NCBI GenBank assembly: GCA_947383145.1
Contig: CANDCH010000009.1
Span: forward strand, 28,198-92,197
Direction: 5' to 3'
DNA length: 64,000 bases
Origin: an uncultured bacterium
GTDB taxonomy: Bacteria > Bacillota > Clostridia > Oscillospirales > Oscillospiraceae
This document shows, piece by piece, positions 42,832 through 51,609 of the stretch. The stretch's first letter is position 1, and the number at the start of each line of letters is the position of its first letter. The position numbers and the translations under genes were made by a program. Below the pieces are notes generated by a model. It saw only the letters and a program-made list of their open reading frames with translations, had not been told where the DNA came from and did not search any database.

Positions 42832-43569
42832 TCAGCCGGCGGGCCCTGCCATGTAGTCTCTGGGGGATACGCCGTATTTCTTTTTGAACAGGCGGGAAAA
42901 GTACAGGGGATCGGCAAAGCCGCACAGGCGGGCGGTCTCCGAGACGCTGCCCCAGCCGCAGAAGGTAGCCAGGGTGCTGGCGGCGTTTTCCAGCCGCTTC
43001 TCGGTGAGATATTGGAGGGGCGTCCGCCCCGTCTCCTTTTTGAACAGCTTTTTCACATACTCCGTGCTGAAGGGCAGGGAGCTGAGGTAGGCGTTCAGGT
43101 CATAGGCGCAATCGGGGTAGTGGTGGAGGATGTGGTCCTCCACCCGCTGGACCACCTCGCTGCGGCGCGGGCCGGGGCGGCAGGCGGCCACCAGGGCGGC
43201 GATGAGCTGGCCGTACACCGGCAGCAGGGCATGGCCCGCGGAGGGCTCTGACCAGTAGTAGAACGCGGCGGAGAAGGCGTCCGCCAGAAAGCCGTTGGGG
43301 TCACCCCGGATAATGATGGGCTCCGGGTCAGGGAAGGCCGCGTCCGCCAGATTGACGTGGATGTTGGTGAAGCCCTCCCGGCTCATATTGGCGTGGGGCG
43401 CCAGCGGCGGGATGACCGCCACATCGTTGGCCCCGTAGGGCAGCGGCCGTCCCTCGAAGAGCAGCTCGCCGCTGCCGCCGGTGCAGTAAATCAGCTCCCA
43501 GCTGTTGTGGGTGTGGCGGGACACCGCCCGCGTGAGGGTGTGCCTGCCCGCGTAGACGATGGTGTTCAT
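42832..43569 (-). CDS. AraC-family transcription regulator
   Basis: 245 residues: an N-terminal cupin-like sensing domain (SRHTHNSWELIYCTGGSGEL, with the usual His and Glu), then two helix-turn-helix motifs (LSSLPFSTEYVKKLFKKETG and SVSETARLCGFADPLYFSRL) and the family end FKKKYGVSPRDYM. It is read away from kduI-kduD, 102 bases apart. By position it should activate the uronate genes when an oligouronide or its breakdown product binds; this is inference. Confidence 0.9.
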   Translation of the reverse strand: MNTIVYAGRHTLTRAVSRHTHNSWELIYCTGGSGELLFEGRPLPYGANDVAVIPPLAPHANMSREGFTNIHVNLADAAFPDPEPIIIRGDPNGFLADAFSAAFYYWSEPSAGHALLPVYGQLIAALVAACRPGPRRSEVVQRVEDHILHHYPDCAYDLNAYLSSLPFSTEYVKKLFKKETGRTPLQYLTEKRLENAASTLATFCGWGSVSETARLCGFADPLYFSRLFKKKYGVSPRDYMAGPAG

Positions 43570-43671
43570 GGCGCGTCAGCCCCTTTCCGCCTGTTTGGCT
43601 CCGATGAAAAAACCATATCATATTTTTCCCGGCCTGTCCATGAAAAAATAAATGAAACGAGGTAATGCAGT

Positions 43672-44514
43672 ATGGATATCCGCTATTCCGCCAGTCCCAG
43701 AGACGTCAAACGGTACACCACCCAGGAGCTGAGGGACGAGTTCCTCATCACCGGGCTGTACGTGCCGGACACCGTCCAGGCCACCTATTCCCATGTGGAC
43801 CGCATGGTGGTCATGGGCATCATGCCGGTGAAGGAGACGGTGTCCATCGACAAGGGCATCGACGTGTGGGCCAACTTCGGCACTGGGTACTTCCTGGAGC
43901 GCCGGGAGGCTGGCGTGTTCAACCTGGGGGGCAGGGGCTTTATCCAGGTGGACGGCGCCCGGTACGACCTGGGCTATGAGGACTGCCTCTACATCTCCAA
44001 GGGGGCCAAGGAGGTCTTCTTCGGCAGCGCGGATCAGGCAAACCCCGCCAAATTTTATCTGGCCTCCACCCCCGCCCACAGGGCCTGCAAAACCACCCTG
44101 CTCACCATGGAGAACGCCAACCACCGCCCCTGTGGGGAGAGGGCGCTGGCCAACGAACGGGTCATCAACCAGTTCATCCACCCCGACGTGCTGGAGACCT
44201 GCCAGCTGTCCATGGGCCTGACCCAGCTGGCCCCCGGCTCCGTGTGGAACACCATGCCCAGCCACACCCACGAGCGGCGGATGGAGGTATACACCTACTT
44301 TGAGATCCCGGAGAATCAGGTGGTGTTCCACATGATGGGCCAGCCCCAGGAGACCCGGCATTTGGTGATGCAGAACTTCGACGCGGTGATCTCCCCCTCC
44401 TGGTCCATCCACAGCGGCTGCGGCACCGCCAATTACACCTTTATCTGGGCCATGGGCGGGGAGAACCAGGCTTTCGACGATATGGACAACCTGAAGCCAG
44501 ACGAGTTGAAATAA
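43672..44514 (+). CDS. kduI: 5-dehydro-4-deoxy-D-glucuronate isomerase
   Basis: 280 residues, the usual length. This cupin metalloenzyme converts 5-keto-4-deoxyuronate, from pectin or glycosaminoglycan breakdown, to 3-deoxy-D-glycero-2,5-hexodiulosonate. The start MDIRYSASPRDVKRYTTQEL is typical. Metal ligands lie in WNTMPSHTHERRMEVYTYF, and the end reads SGCGTANYTFIWAMGGEN. Paired with kduD 13 bases downstream. The rest of the pathway (kdgK, kdgA) is not in the window. Confidence 0.95.
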   Translation: MDIRYSASPRDVKRYTTQELRDEFLITGLYVPDTVQATYSHVDRMVVMGIMPVKETVSIDKGIDVWANFGTGYFLERREAGVFNLGGRGFIQVDGARYDLGYEDCLYISKGAKEVFFGSADQANPAKFYLASTPAHRACKTTLLTMENANHRPCGERALANERVINQFIHPDVLETCQLSMGLTQLAPGSVWNTMPSHTHERRMEVYTYFEIPENQVVFHMMGQPQETRHLVMQNFDAVISPSWSIHSGCGTANYTFIWAMGGENQAFDDMDNLKPDELK

Positions 44515-44527
44515 GGAGGAGCATACC

Positions 44528-45322
44528 ATGAAGAATCAGTTTGATCTGACCGGGAAGGTGGCGCTGGTCACCGGCGCGTCCTACGGCATCGGCTTTGCCA
44601 TTGCCACCGCCATGGCGGAGGCGGGGGCCGTCATCGTGTTCAACGACATCAAGCAGGAGCTGGTGGACAAGGGTCTGGCCGCCTACGCCGGGAAAGGCAT
44701 CAAGGCCCACGGCTATGTGTGCGACGTGACGGATGAGGACGCGGTGAATCAGCTGGTGGCCAAGATCGAGGCCGAGGTGGGAGTCATTGATATCCTGGTG
44801 AACAACGCAGGCATCATCAAGCGCATCCCCATGGTGGAGATGAGCGCCCGCGACTTCCGCCAGGTCATCGACGTGGACCTGAACGCCCCCTTCATCGTGT
44901 CCAAGGCGGTGATCCCCTCCATGATCAAGAAGGGCGGCGGCAAGATCATCAACATCTGCTCCATGATGAGCGAGCTGGGCCGGGAGACCGTGTCCGCCTA
45001 CGCCGCCGCCAAGGGCGGGCTGAAGATGCTGACGAAGAACATCGCCAGCGAGTACGGCCAGTACAACATTCAGTGCAACGGCATCGGCCCGGGCTACATC
45101 GCCACTCCCCAGACCGCCCCCCTGCGCGAGCCCCAGCCCGACGGCTCCAAGCACCCCTTCGACCAGTTCATCCTGGCCAAGACCCCCGCCAACCGCTGGG
45201 GCGAGGCCTCCGACCTGGGCGGACCCGCCGTGTTCCTGGCCTCCGCCGCCTCCGATTTCGTCAACGGCCACATCCTCTATGTGGACGGCGGCATCCTGGC
45301 CTATATCGGCAAACAGCCCTGA
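44528..45322 (+). CDS. kduD: 2-dehydro-3-deoxy-D-gluconate 5-dehydrogenase
   Basis: 264 residues, short-chain dehydrogenase. The nucleotide site is VTGASYGIGFAIA. NNAGIIKR and the catalytic Tyr-Lys in SAYAAAKGGLKM follow, with Ser in NICSMMSE. It reduces the kduI product to 2-keto-3-deoxygluconate with NAD(P)H. AAGGAGGAGCATACC precedes the ATG. A strong terminator follows. Confidence 0.94.
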   Translation: MKNQFDLTGKVALVTGASYGIGFAIATAMAEAGAVIVFNDIKQELVDKGLAAYAGKGIKAHGYVCDVTDEDAVNQLVAKIEAEVGVIDILVNNAGIIKRIPMVEMSARDFRQVIDVDLNAPFIVSKAVIPSMIKKGGGKIINICSMMSELGRETVSAYAAAKGGLKMLTKNIASEYGQYNIQCNGIGPGYIATPQTAPLREPQPDGSKHPFDQFILAKTPANRWGEASDLGGPAVFLASAASDFVNGHILYVDGGILAYIGKQP

Positions 45323-45332
45323 CCGGGAATAG

Positions 45333-45367
45333 AAAAGAGCGCGATGGCGTGGCCATCGCGCTCTTTT
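45333..45367. terminator. Bidirectional terminator between kduD and desulfoferrodoxin
   Basis: The perfect 16-bp arms 45333-45348 and 45352-45367 have A and T runs at the outer ends, so it can end transcripts from both sides. It touches the stop codon of the desulfoferrodoxin gene. Confidence 0.93.
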
Positions 45368-45741
45368 TACGCTTTCCAGAGCCCGTGGAGGTTGCAGTAG
45401 GCGTAGGCGGCCTCCACGTCGTCTCCGTCGCACAGGGCGAAGCTGACCTCCGGGGCCCGGCCCGGACGGAGGGTTTTGTACTGCCCGCCCTGCCTGGTCT
45501 GGAGGGACACCCATTCAATGGAGTGCTCCTCGGCCATGGGGTGGGCGGCGGAGCCGACGGATACGCTCACCCGGTTTCCCTCCACCTTGTACACCGGGAT
45601 GTGTTTCTCCCCCGCGCCCTCCGTGGCGCCGGGGACCATCTGGGTCATGTCCTCCCCGCAGCACCGGATGGGTACGCCGGCGTCCTTCACCATCAGCACG
45701 ATGTTCCCGCAGCGGGGGCAGGAAAAGTATCTCTGTTCCAT
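45367..45741 (-). CDS. dfx: Desulfoferrodoxin (superoxide reductase)
   Basis: 124 residues with two iron domains. The N-terminal rubredoxin-like centre has Cys in SCPRCGN and RCCGEDM. The C-terminal superoxide reductase centre has His in EKHIPVY, AHPMAEEHSIEWV and the Cys/His pair CNLHGLWK. It reduces superoxide to hydrogen peroxide without making oxygen, in keeping with an anaerobe. TGGCATACTAATC upstream of AGGAGGTCCGTC may hold the promoter. Confidence 0.95.
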   Translation of the reverse strand: MEQRYFSCPRCGNIVLMVKDAGVPIRCCGEDMTQMVPGATEGAGEKHIPVYKVEGNRVSVSVGSAAHPMAEEHSIEWVSLQTRQGGQYKTLRPGRAPEVSFALCDGDDVEAAYAYCNLHGLWKA

Positions 45742-45904
45742 GACGGACCTCCTGAAAACGGCGCGGCCGCGCCGGAATGGGATTAGTATGCCCTGAACGG
45801 GCGGCGCTATACCCCGCCGCGCCGAGGCACGCCGCCGTTTTTGGCCGGAGTATGTCCAGATTTCCCGCAGCAGGCGGCCGCCCTTTCTGCCGCAACATAA
45901 AGGA

Positions 45905-45934
45905 ACAGGCCGCGGCGTTGAAGCCGCGGCCTGT
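45905..45934 (-). terminator. Terminator of the rpsF-ssb-rpsR operon
   Basis: The perfect 12-bp arms 45905-45916 and 45923-45934 lie 30 bases after the rpsR stop. On the minus strand TCCTTTATG follows, so the T run is weak. Confidence 0.7.
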
Positions 45935-45963
45935 CTGATCCATGAATTTGCGCCGGCCGGATG

Positions 45964-46206
45964 TCAGTCGGTGACGTAGGGCAGCAGGGCCACGTGACGG
46001 GCGCGCTTGATGGCGTCGGTCAGCTGGCGCTGGTGCATGGCGCAGGTGCCGGTGGTGCGGCGGGGCAGAATCTTGGACCGCTCGGACAGATAGCGCTTCA
46101 GCTTCTGGGCGTCCTTGTAGTCGATCTGTTCCACCTTGTCCACGCAGAACGCGCACACCTTGCGGCGCTTGCGGTTGCCGCGGGGCTTCGCATTATCCAT
46201 AGCCAT
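45964..46206 (-). CDS. rpsR: 30S ribosomal protein S18
   Basis: 80 residues. The basic start [21 protein letters not shown] keeps a CxxC pair, so a zinc-binding form is possible. [16 protein letters not shown] and [17 protein letters not shown] are the conserved S18 core. It is the last gene of rpsF-ssb-rpsR. Confidence 0.96.
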   Translation of the reverse strand: MAMDNAKPRGNRKRRKVCAFCVDKVEQIDYKDAQKLKRYLSERSKILPRRTTGTCAMHQRQLTDAIKRARHVALLPYVTD

Positions 46207-46242
46207 ATTGGCAGACCTCCTTATGTTGAGATGGCCCTTTCC

Positions 46243-46749
46243 TTAGAAGGGCAGGTCGCCGTCGTCGGCCAGATCGGAGAACTGGTCGCCGCCGGTGGGG
46301 ATGCCGTAGTCGGCGGGGGCTGCGGGGGGAGTGGGGCGGCCGCCGTAGGAGGAGCCGCCGCGGTCCCCATAGGAGCCGCCGTAGCTGCCGCCGCGGTCGC
46401 CGTAATTGCCGCCGCCGTCGCCGTCCCGTTTGGAGTCGCCGAAATAGACGTTGTCGGCCACCACCTCGGCGGTGACGCGGCGGTTGTTGTCCTTGTCGGT
46501 CCATTCCCGCATCTGGAGCCGCCCCTCCACCACGGCCATGCGGCCCTTGGAGAAATAGCGGCTGACAAATTCGCCGGTGCCGCGCCAGGCCACCACGTCA
46601 ATCCAGTCGGTGACCCGCTCGCCGGTGTTTTTGTCCTTGAAATCCCGGTCCACCGCCAGACGGAACGTGGCCACCGGGGTCCCGTTCTGGGTGTGGCGCA
46701 GCTCCGGGTCACGGGCCAGGCGGCCCATGATAACGATATGGTTGAGCAT
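46243..46749 (-). CDS. ssb: Single-stranded DNA-binding protein
   Basis: 168 residues. The OB fold (about 1-105) starts MLNHIVIMGRLARDPELRHT. A Gly/Tyr/Ser-rich linker of short repeats (RGGSYGGSYGDRGG) follows, then the acidic tip DDGDLPF that recruits partner proteins. I chose the ATG at 46749, after GAAGGAGAACACC. It lies between rpsF and rpsR, as usual. Confidence 0.95.
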   Translation of the reverse strand: MLNHIVIMGRLARDPELRHTQNGTPVATFRLAVDRDFKDKNTGERVTDWIDVVAWRGTGEFVSRYFSKGRMAVVEGRLQMREWTDKDNNRRVTAEVVADNVYFGDSKRDGDGGGNYGDRGGSYGGSYGDRGGSSYGGRPTPPAAPADYGIPTGGDQFSDLADDGDLPF

Positions 46750-46762
46750 GGTGTTCTCCTTC

Positions 46763-47059
46763 TCAGGCGTCCTTGCCGACAATGATGGAACGCATGACGC
46801 TGACGTTAATGCGCATCAGGCGGTCCAGCTCAGCGGGGAACGCAGGGTCGGAGGAGAAGGTCATCAGGACGTAGTAGCCCTCCTCCAGGTCGTTGATGGG
46901 ATAGGCCAGACGGCGCTTGCCCCACTCGTCCACCTCGGTGACGGAGCCGCGGCCCTCGGCGAGCTCCTTGAAGCGGGCCACCAGGGCGGCGGTCTCCTCC
47001 TCGCCCAGGCTGGGGTTGAGGACGTAGAGCACCTCGTAGTTACCATTCACTTTAGCCAT
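46763..47059 (-). CDS. rpsF: 30S ribosomal protein S6
   Basis: 98 residues; NYEVLYVLNPSLGEEE and KRRLAYPINDLEEGYYVLM are the S6 signatures. First gene of the operon, with AAGGAGGTGC upstream. In other Firmicutes S6 and S18 bind the leader of this operon to regulate it. Confidence 0.96.
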   Translation of the reverse strand: MAKVNGNYEVLYVLNPSLGEEETAALVARFKELAEGRGSVTEVDEWGKRRLAYPINDLEEGYYVLMTFSSDPAFPAELDRLMRINVSVMRSIIVGKDA

Positions 47060-47148
47060 TGTGTTTGCACCTCCTTATGGTCTTATGGCCTCCGGCCGCA
47101 CCGGAGGCAAGGATGTTGTGTCCGGCGCGCACAGGCGCAGACTAATTT

Positions 47149-47176
47149 AGTATACACGAAACCGGCCGGTTGTCAA
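47149..47176 (-). promoter_or_regulatory. Promoter of rpsF-ssb-rpsR with a palindrome in the spacer
   Basis: On the minus strand TTGACA (47171-47176), a 16-base spacer and TATACT (47149-47154). The spacer contains the perfect 12-bp palindrome AACCGGCCGGTT (47160-47171), a good place for a repressor. Confidence 0.85.
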
Positions 47177-47180
47177 GGGG

Positions 47181-49514
47181 TCAGGGGCCGTTTTCAGGGG
47201 ATTTTCCCGATTTTTTCCCCGGCGTTCCCCAGAACCACCGAAAGGCCAGCCGGGGCAGGAGGGGCAGGGAGCCGCTCAGCCGCGCCCGCTCCCGGTCCAC
47301 CAGGGCCCGCAGCTGGTCCAGCTCCTCCCCGGTGAGGGTGTGCTGGCTGAAGCGGGCCTTCTGGGCCAGCTCCTCCGCCCGTCCGTCCACCGCTCCGCCC
47401 CAGCGCTTCAGCCGCAGCAGATATCCGTAGGCGTCCAGGGCGGCCCGGTTGGGGTCGGGGCCGCGGAGCCGCCGGACGCGGCGGCGCTTCACAAGGCGCT
47501 GCGTCAGCCACAGCGCCAGGACGGCCCCCGCCGGGACGGCGATGGGGAAAAGGGAGAGATTCGGGCCCCCCGGGCCGGGGCCGCCCGCCGCTCCGGCGGG
47601 CGGGGCGGACCCCTCCGGCCCCCTGGAGGGGGCGGGGTCCTGGGACGGCGCGGGGGTCGGGGTGGAGGTGGGCGCGGGGGTTACCTCCGGGGGAAGAGAG
47701 GGGAGGAGGCGGGAGGGCTCCACCCCCGCCTCGGGCTCCATCCAGGCGAAGGCGGCGGCGGGGGTGACCTCCACGGGGTACCAGCCGAAGCCGTTCACCC
47801 ACACTTCCGCCCAGGCGTGGGCGGCCCGGTCGGGCACGCGCACCTGCCGGTTGGGGACGGCGTCCGCCGTGAAGCCGCCGACATACCGGGCGGGTATGCC
47901 CAGGGTGCGCAGCATGAGCACGGCGGTGGAGGCAAAGTGCATACAGTACCCCCGGCGGCTCTCGGTGAGGAAATAGAGCACCGGGTCCGCTCCCCTCGGA
48001 GGGGCCTCCGCCATCTGGTCATATTCGCACAGGGCCGCCAGAAGGGCGGCGATCTGTTCCGCCGTCTCGATGGGACCGTCCGCCCCGCCGTAGATGCCGT
48101 TGTCCCAGCACAGCCGGATCAGCTCCTCCCGGCAGTCCTCCGGCACGTCCAGATAATGCTCATAGGCAAAGGGGGAATACCGGCGGGCGGCCTCCTCCCG
48201 GAGGTCCCGGGAGCCGGCGGCGATGTAGGTTCCGTCGCTGCTGTAGGCTCGGACCGGGGGGCGCGCGTCCCGGAAGGACAGGGTGTACACCCACTGCCCC
48301 CGCCTCCGGGCCAGATAGGAGTCCTTCACCGGGAGGGCTCCCCCGTCCTCCGCCGCCAGGGGGGTGAGGAAATAGGGGGCGTATACGCAGGAGCCGCTCC
48401 TGCCCACGTTGTCCACGGTGACGGTGTAGGCGGGGCCGTCTGTCTGGCCCATGGCGGGAAAATACAGGGGGAAGGCCATCGGGGCGTCCGGGGAGCTGTA
48501 CGCCTCATAGGCCTCCTGGGGCAGAGGCGTCCACACGCCGTCCTCGTACACCGCCAGGGAGGCCCCCCGCAGGTACAGCCGCCCGCCGCAGTCCGCCGTC
48601 ACCCGGAGCACCGTCCGCCCGGTGTACCGCAGGGGGCCCGCCGAGGCCAGGTCCGCCTCCTCCGTCCCGCCCTCGTAGGCGATGGTGTTCAGGAAGGGGC
48701 CGTCAAAGCCGGACAGGAAGCGGACGGCGTCCGCGGCGGCGTCCTGGAGGTTTTTTTCCAGGTCCAGGGCCCACTGGGGGCGGGTGTAGCCCTCCCGGGG
48801 AAGGGCGGAGGTGAGGCCCGCCAGCGCCAGCGCCGACCCCGCCAGGGCCGCCAGCGTGAGCGCGCCCCGGCGGGAGGGGGCGGACCACCTGCACAGATCG
48901 CACAGCAGCATGGCGCACCAGCAGGCGCACAGCGCCATAAAGGGGGGCCAGCTGGGGTAGAGGTCGGCCAGCAGGCCGGGGAGCAGTGGGGGCAGGGTGA
49001 GCAGCGCCGCCAGCCACCACCGGCGGGCCCGCGCCACCGCCCAGCCCAGGGCCAGGGCCAGCGCCGCCAGGGCCAGCAGCAGGAACGCCGTGACGGCCCG
49101 GAGCTCCTCCGCCGGGGTGAGGGAGGCGGGAGCGTATTGGAAGACCCGGCCCCAGGACACCCGCTGGGCGAAGAGGGCGGAGACGGCGTGGACGGTGAGC
49201 CCCGCTCCCCGGACGGCGTCCGTCCAGCGCAGGGCCAGCGCCGTCAGCCACAGCCCCGCCAGCCCGCCCGCCGCCGCCCCCCGGAGCCGGGGCAGGGACC
49301 AGGCCGCCAGCGCCGCCAGGGCAAACGCCGCCGCCGGGAGCAGGAAGGAGGCCGGACGGGCGGCGCAGCGGTCCAGCGCCGTGGCCGCCGGCCAGAGGCG
49401 GTAGCCGCCGTACAGGGACAAAAAGGACCCGGTCAGGCCCGTGAGGGCGCAGACCATCAGCAGGCCATCCCCCAGGACGGACAGGGGGGACAGGCGGGAT
49501 TCCTGTTCAGTCAT
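47181..49514 (-). CDS. Membrane protein with an outer transglutaminase-like domain
   Basis: 777 residues from the ATG at 49514 (MTEQESRLSPL), with GGAGGGGCC before it. Five or six helices lie in residues 12-235, then an extracytoplasmic part with a transglutaminase-like core: Cys in SRRGYCMHFASTAVLML, His in RAAHAWAEVWV and the acidic residue in GWYPVEVTP (Glu where most have Asp). A Pro/Thr-rich linker, one more helix near 650 and a cytoplasmic DUF4129-like end follow. Third gene of the moxR-DUF58-transglutaminase set, found in many bacteria; exact function unknown. Confidence 0.9.
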   Translation of the reverse strand: MTEQESRLSPLSVLGDGLLMVCALTGLTGSFLSLYGGYRLWPAATALDRCAARPASFLLPAAAFALAALAAWSLPRLRGAAAGGLAGLWLTALALRWTDAVRGAGLTVHAVSALFAQRVSWGRVFQYAPASLTPAEELRAVTAFLLLALAALALALGWAVARARRWWLAALLTLPPLLPGLLADLYPSWPPFMALCACWCAMLLCDLCRWSAPSRRGALTLAALAGSALALAGLTSALPREGYTRPQWALDLEKNLQDAAADAVRFLSGFDGPFLNTIAYEGGTEEADLASAGPLRYTGRTVLRVTADCGGRLYLRGASLAVYEDGVWTPLPQEAYEAYSSPDAPMAFPLYFPAMGQTDGPAYTVTVDNVGRSGSCVYAPYFLTPLAAEDGGALPVKDSYLARRRGQWVYTLSFRDARPPVRAYSSDGTYIAAGSRDLREEAARRYSPFAYEHYLDVPEDCREELIRLCWDNGIYGGADGPIETAEQIAALLAALCEYDQMAEAPPRGADPVLYFLTESRRGYCMHFASTAVLMLRTLGIPARYVGGFTADAVPNRQVRVPDRAAHAWAEVWVNGFGWYPVEVTPAAAFAWMEPEAGVEPSRLLPSLPPEVTPAPTSTPTPAPSQDPAPSRGPEGSAPPAGAAGGPGPGGPNLSLFPIAVPAGAVLALWLTQRLVKRRRVRRLRGPDPNRAALDAYGYLLRLKRWGGAVDGRAEELAQKARFSQHTLTGEELDQLRALVDRERARLSGSLPLLPRLAFRWFWGTPGKKSGKSPENGP

Positions 49515-50508
49515 GGCCGGCCCCTCCTTCCTCCGCCGCGACATGGATGGGGAATACCGGGCCCTCCAGCCCGCGCAGCGGCTCCGGGCGGCTGTCCAGC
49601 CGGAGCCCCTCCGGGGGCGCGGGCTCGCCAAGCAGAGCCAGCAGGCAGTCCTGTTGGTCCTTCCAGTCGGACACGGTGCGCAGCTGTGGCTGTCCGTCCC
49701 GGCCCAGCCACAGCACCCCGTGGGGCCGCTGTGAGCGCAGCAGCGCCTGACTCAGCCCCAGAAGCTTGTCCAACAGGCGGTCCAGCTCCTCCGGCCCGCC
49801 GAAGCGGTCCAGGGTCAGGAGGGGCAGGGGGGCCGTGGACGCCCCCCGCTCCCGGACAATGAGCTGGTCCCACTTGGAGGACAGCTTCCAGTGCACTGAG
49901 CGCATGGGGTCGCCGGGGCGGTATGCCCGCAGGTCATAGTCCTCCCCGGGACCCCGCGGGGCGGCGGGGCCGGAGGAGGGGAACCCCAGGCCCTCCGGGA
50001 GGGCGGGGGGATCTGTGGGGAGGGGCACGGGGCGGCACAGCAGCCGGGCGGGCTTGGGGCGGGGCACGGGCAGGGAGATCAGCCCCAGGCAGTCGAACAC
50101 CCGGAGCCTGTCCGCCCGCAGCTCCAGCAGGCCGCAGTGGGGGGTGGGGGCGGCGAACTCCACCGGGCGGCGGCGGGCCACCCCGGACAGGGCCAGCCTG
50201 CGGCGCTCCGTCTGGCCGGTGAGCAGGTTTTCCACCGTGAGGCGCAGGGCGAGCCGTGCCAGGGGCAGGCCGGTGGGCGACTCCACAGCCAGCAGCCAGC
50301 GGCCCTCTTCCCCCCGGTTCAGGGCGGCGGGAGCGGCGGACAGCGTCAGCCGGCAGCCCAGCATTCCCGGCAGGGACAGGGCCAGGGACAGCAGGGGCAG
50401 GGCGGCGCACAGGGCCAGCAGGAATTGGCCCAGATAGTTTTCGTTGGTGATGTGGAACAGCAGCGCCCCCGCCAGGACAAGGGCGTACGGTACGCGGCGG
50501 ACGGCCAT
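49507..50508 (-). CDS. DUF58 domain protein
   Basis: 333 residues. Two helices near the N-terminus (about 8-50) come first. The DUF58 core has GEDYDLRAYRPGDPMRSVHW, the family signature (YxxGDxxRxIxW), and a von Willebrand-like fold after it. Such proteins usually act with a MoxR ATPase. It overlaps the transglutaminase gene by 8 bases and follows moxR by 4 bases. Confidence 0.92.
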   Translation of the reverse strand: MAVRRVPYALVLAGALLFHITNENYLGQFLLALCAALPLLSLALSLPGMLGCRLTLSAAPAALNRGEEGRWLLAVESPTGLPLARLALRLTVENLLTGQTERRRLALSGVARRRPVEFAAPTPHCGLLELRADRLRVFDCLGLISLPVPRPKPARLLCRPVPLPTDPPALPEGLGFPSSGPAAPRGPGEDYDLRAYRPGDPMRSVHWKLSSKWDQLIVRERGASTAPLPLLTLDRFGGPEELDRLLDKLLGLSQALLRSQRPHGVLWLGRDGQPQLRTVSDWKDQQDCLLALLGEPAPPEGLRLDSRPEPLRGLEGPVFPIHVAAEEGGAGHD

Positions 50509-50512
50509 GGGG

Positions 50513-51451
50513 CTACCGCAGGCGGGGGGGCCGGACGCTGTCCAGCACCTCTGCCGCAATGTCCCGGGTCTGCCGGGCGTCCCCCGCCGCCCCGGCGGGG
50601 AGGATCAGCCGGTGGGAGATGGCGTCCACCCAGAGAAAGCCCACGTCGCCGGGCACCACGTAGTCCCGCCCCCGGAGGAAGGCGCAGGCCCGGCACAGCC
50701 CCGCCACTGAGATGGCGGCCCGGGGGCTGGCCCCCTGGGCCAGCCGGGGATGGCTCCGGGTGGCCCGGACCAGCCGGAGGATGTAGTCCAAAATGGCGTC
50801 GTCCACAAATACCCGGTCCACCTGGTCCCGCATGCGGGCCAGCTCCTCCCGGTCCGCCGCCTGGGCCACCGCGTCCATGAACCCGCCCCGCAGCCTGCGC
50901 TGGAGCAGCTCCAGCTCGTCCGCCGGGGCGGGGTAGCCCATGGTGAGGCGCAGGGCGAAGCGGTCCAGCTGGGAGTCGGGCAGCAGCTGGGTGCCGGAGG
51001 CCCCGGCCGGGTTCTGGGTGGCGATGACCAGGAAGGGGTCCGGGACGGGCCGGGACACCCCGTCCACCGTCACCCGGCCCTCCTCCATGGCCTCCAGCAG
51101 GGCGGACTGGGTGCGGCTGGTGGCCCGGTTGAGCTCGTCGGCCAGGAACAGGTTGCACAGCAGCGCCCCGGGCTGATACTCCATCCGGCCGGTGTCCTTG
51201 TTGTACAGGGAGAAGCCGGTGAGGTCGGAGGGCATCACGTCGGGGGTGAACTGAACCCGGCTGTAGTTCAGCCCCAGGGCCTTGGAGAAGGCGATGGCCA
51301 GGGTGGTCTTGCCCACGCCGGGGATGTCCTCCAGCAGGACGTGGCCCCGGGCCAGGATGGCCAGCAGGGTTTTGACCACGGTTTCGTCCTTGCCCACCAC
51401 GGCCTTTTTCACTTCTCCCGCCACCTGGGCGGCCAGCTGATGCTCACGCAT
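50513..51451 (-). CDS. MoxR-family AAA+ ATPase
   Basis: 312 residues. Walker A EDIPGVGKTTLA (about 41-52), Walker B NLFLADELNRA, sensor IATQNPAGASGTQLLPDSQLDRF and the C-terminal lid. MoxR ATPases are chaperone-like and activate partner proteins that carry von Willebrand folds, here probably the DUF58 product. AAGGAGTGACGCGCC precedes the ATG; a TATAAT lies at 51483-51488, right beside the rplT terminator. Confidence 0.93.
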   Translation of the reverse strand: MREHQLAAQVAGEVKKAVVGKDETVVKTLLAILARGHVLLEDIPGVGKTTLAIAFSKALGLNYSRVQFTPDVMPSDLTGFSLYNKDTGRMEYQPGALLCNLFLADELNRATSRTQSALLEAMEEGRVTVDGVSRPVPDPFLVIATQNPAGASGTQLLPDSQLDRFALRLTMGYPAPADELELLQRRLRGGFMDAVAQAADREELARMRDQVDRVFVDDAILDYILRLVRATRSHPRLAQGASPRAAISVAGLCRACAFLRGRDYVVPGDVGFLWVDAISHRLILPAGAAGDARQTRDIAAEVLDSVRPPRLR

Positions 51452-51490
51452 GGCGCGTCACTCCTTGGACAGATTAAAGGTTATTATAAC

Positions 51491-51521
51491 AAAAAAAGAG
51501 GGGCTTGAACAGCCCCTCTTT
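51491..51521 (-). terminator. Terminator of infC-rpmI-rplT
   Basis: The perfect 11-bp arms 51495-51505 and 51511-51521 are followed on the minus strand by a T7 run. The moxR promoter starts directly after it. Confidence 0.93.
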
Positions 51522-51609
51522 CGGTTTGGCAAAATTTGACTCCTGCGGACCGGACGCCCTGCCGCGCTTGATTGCCACGCTGGGCCTGAGCGCATTGCGG
51601 GACGGCCTC

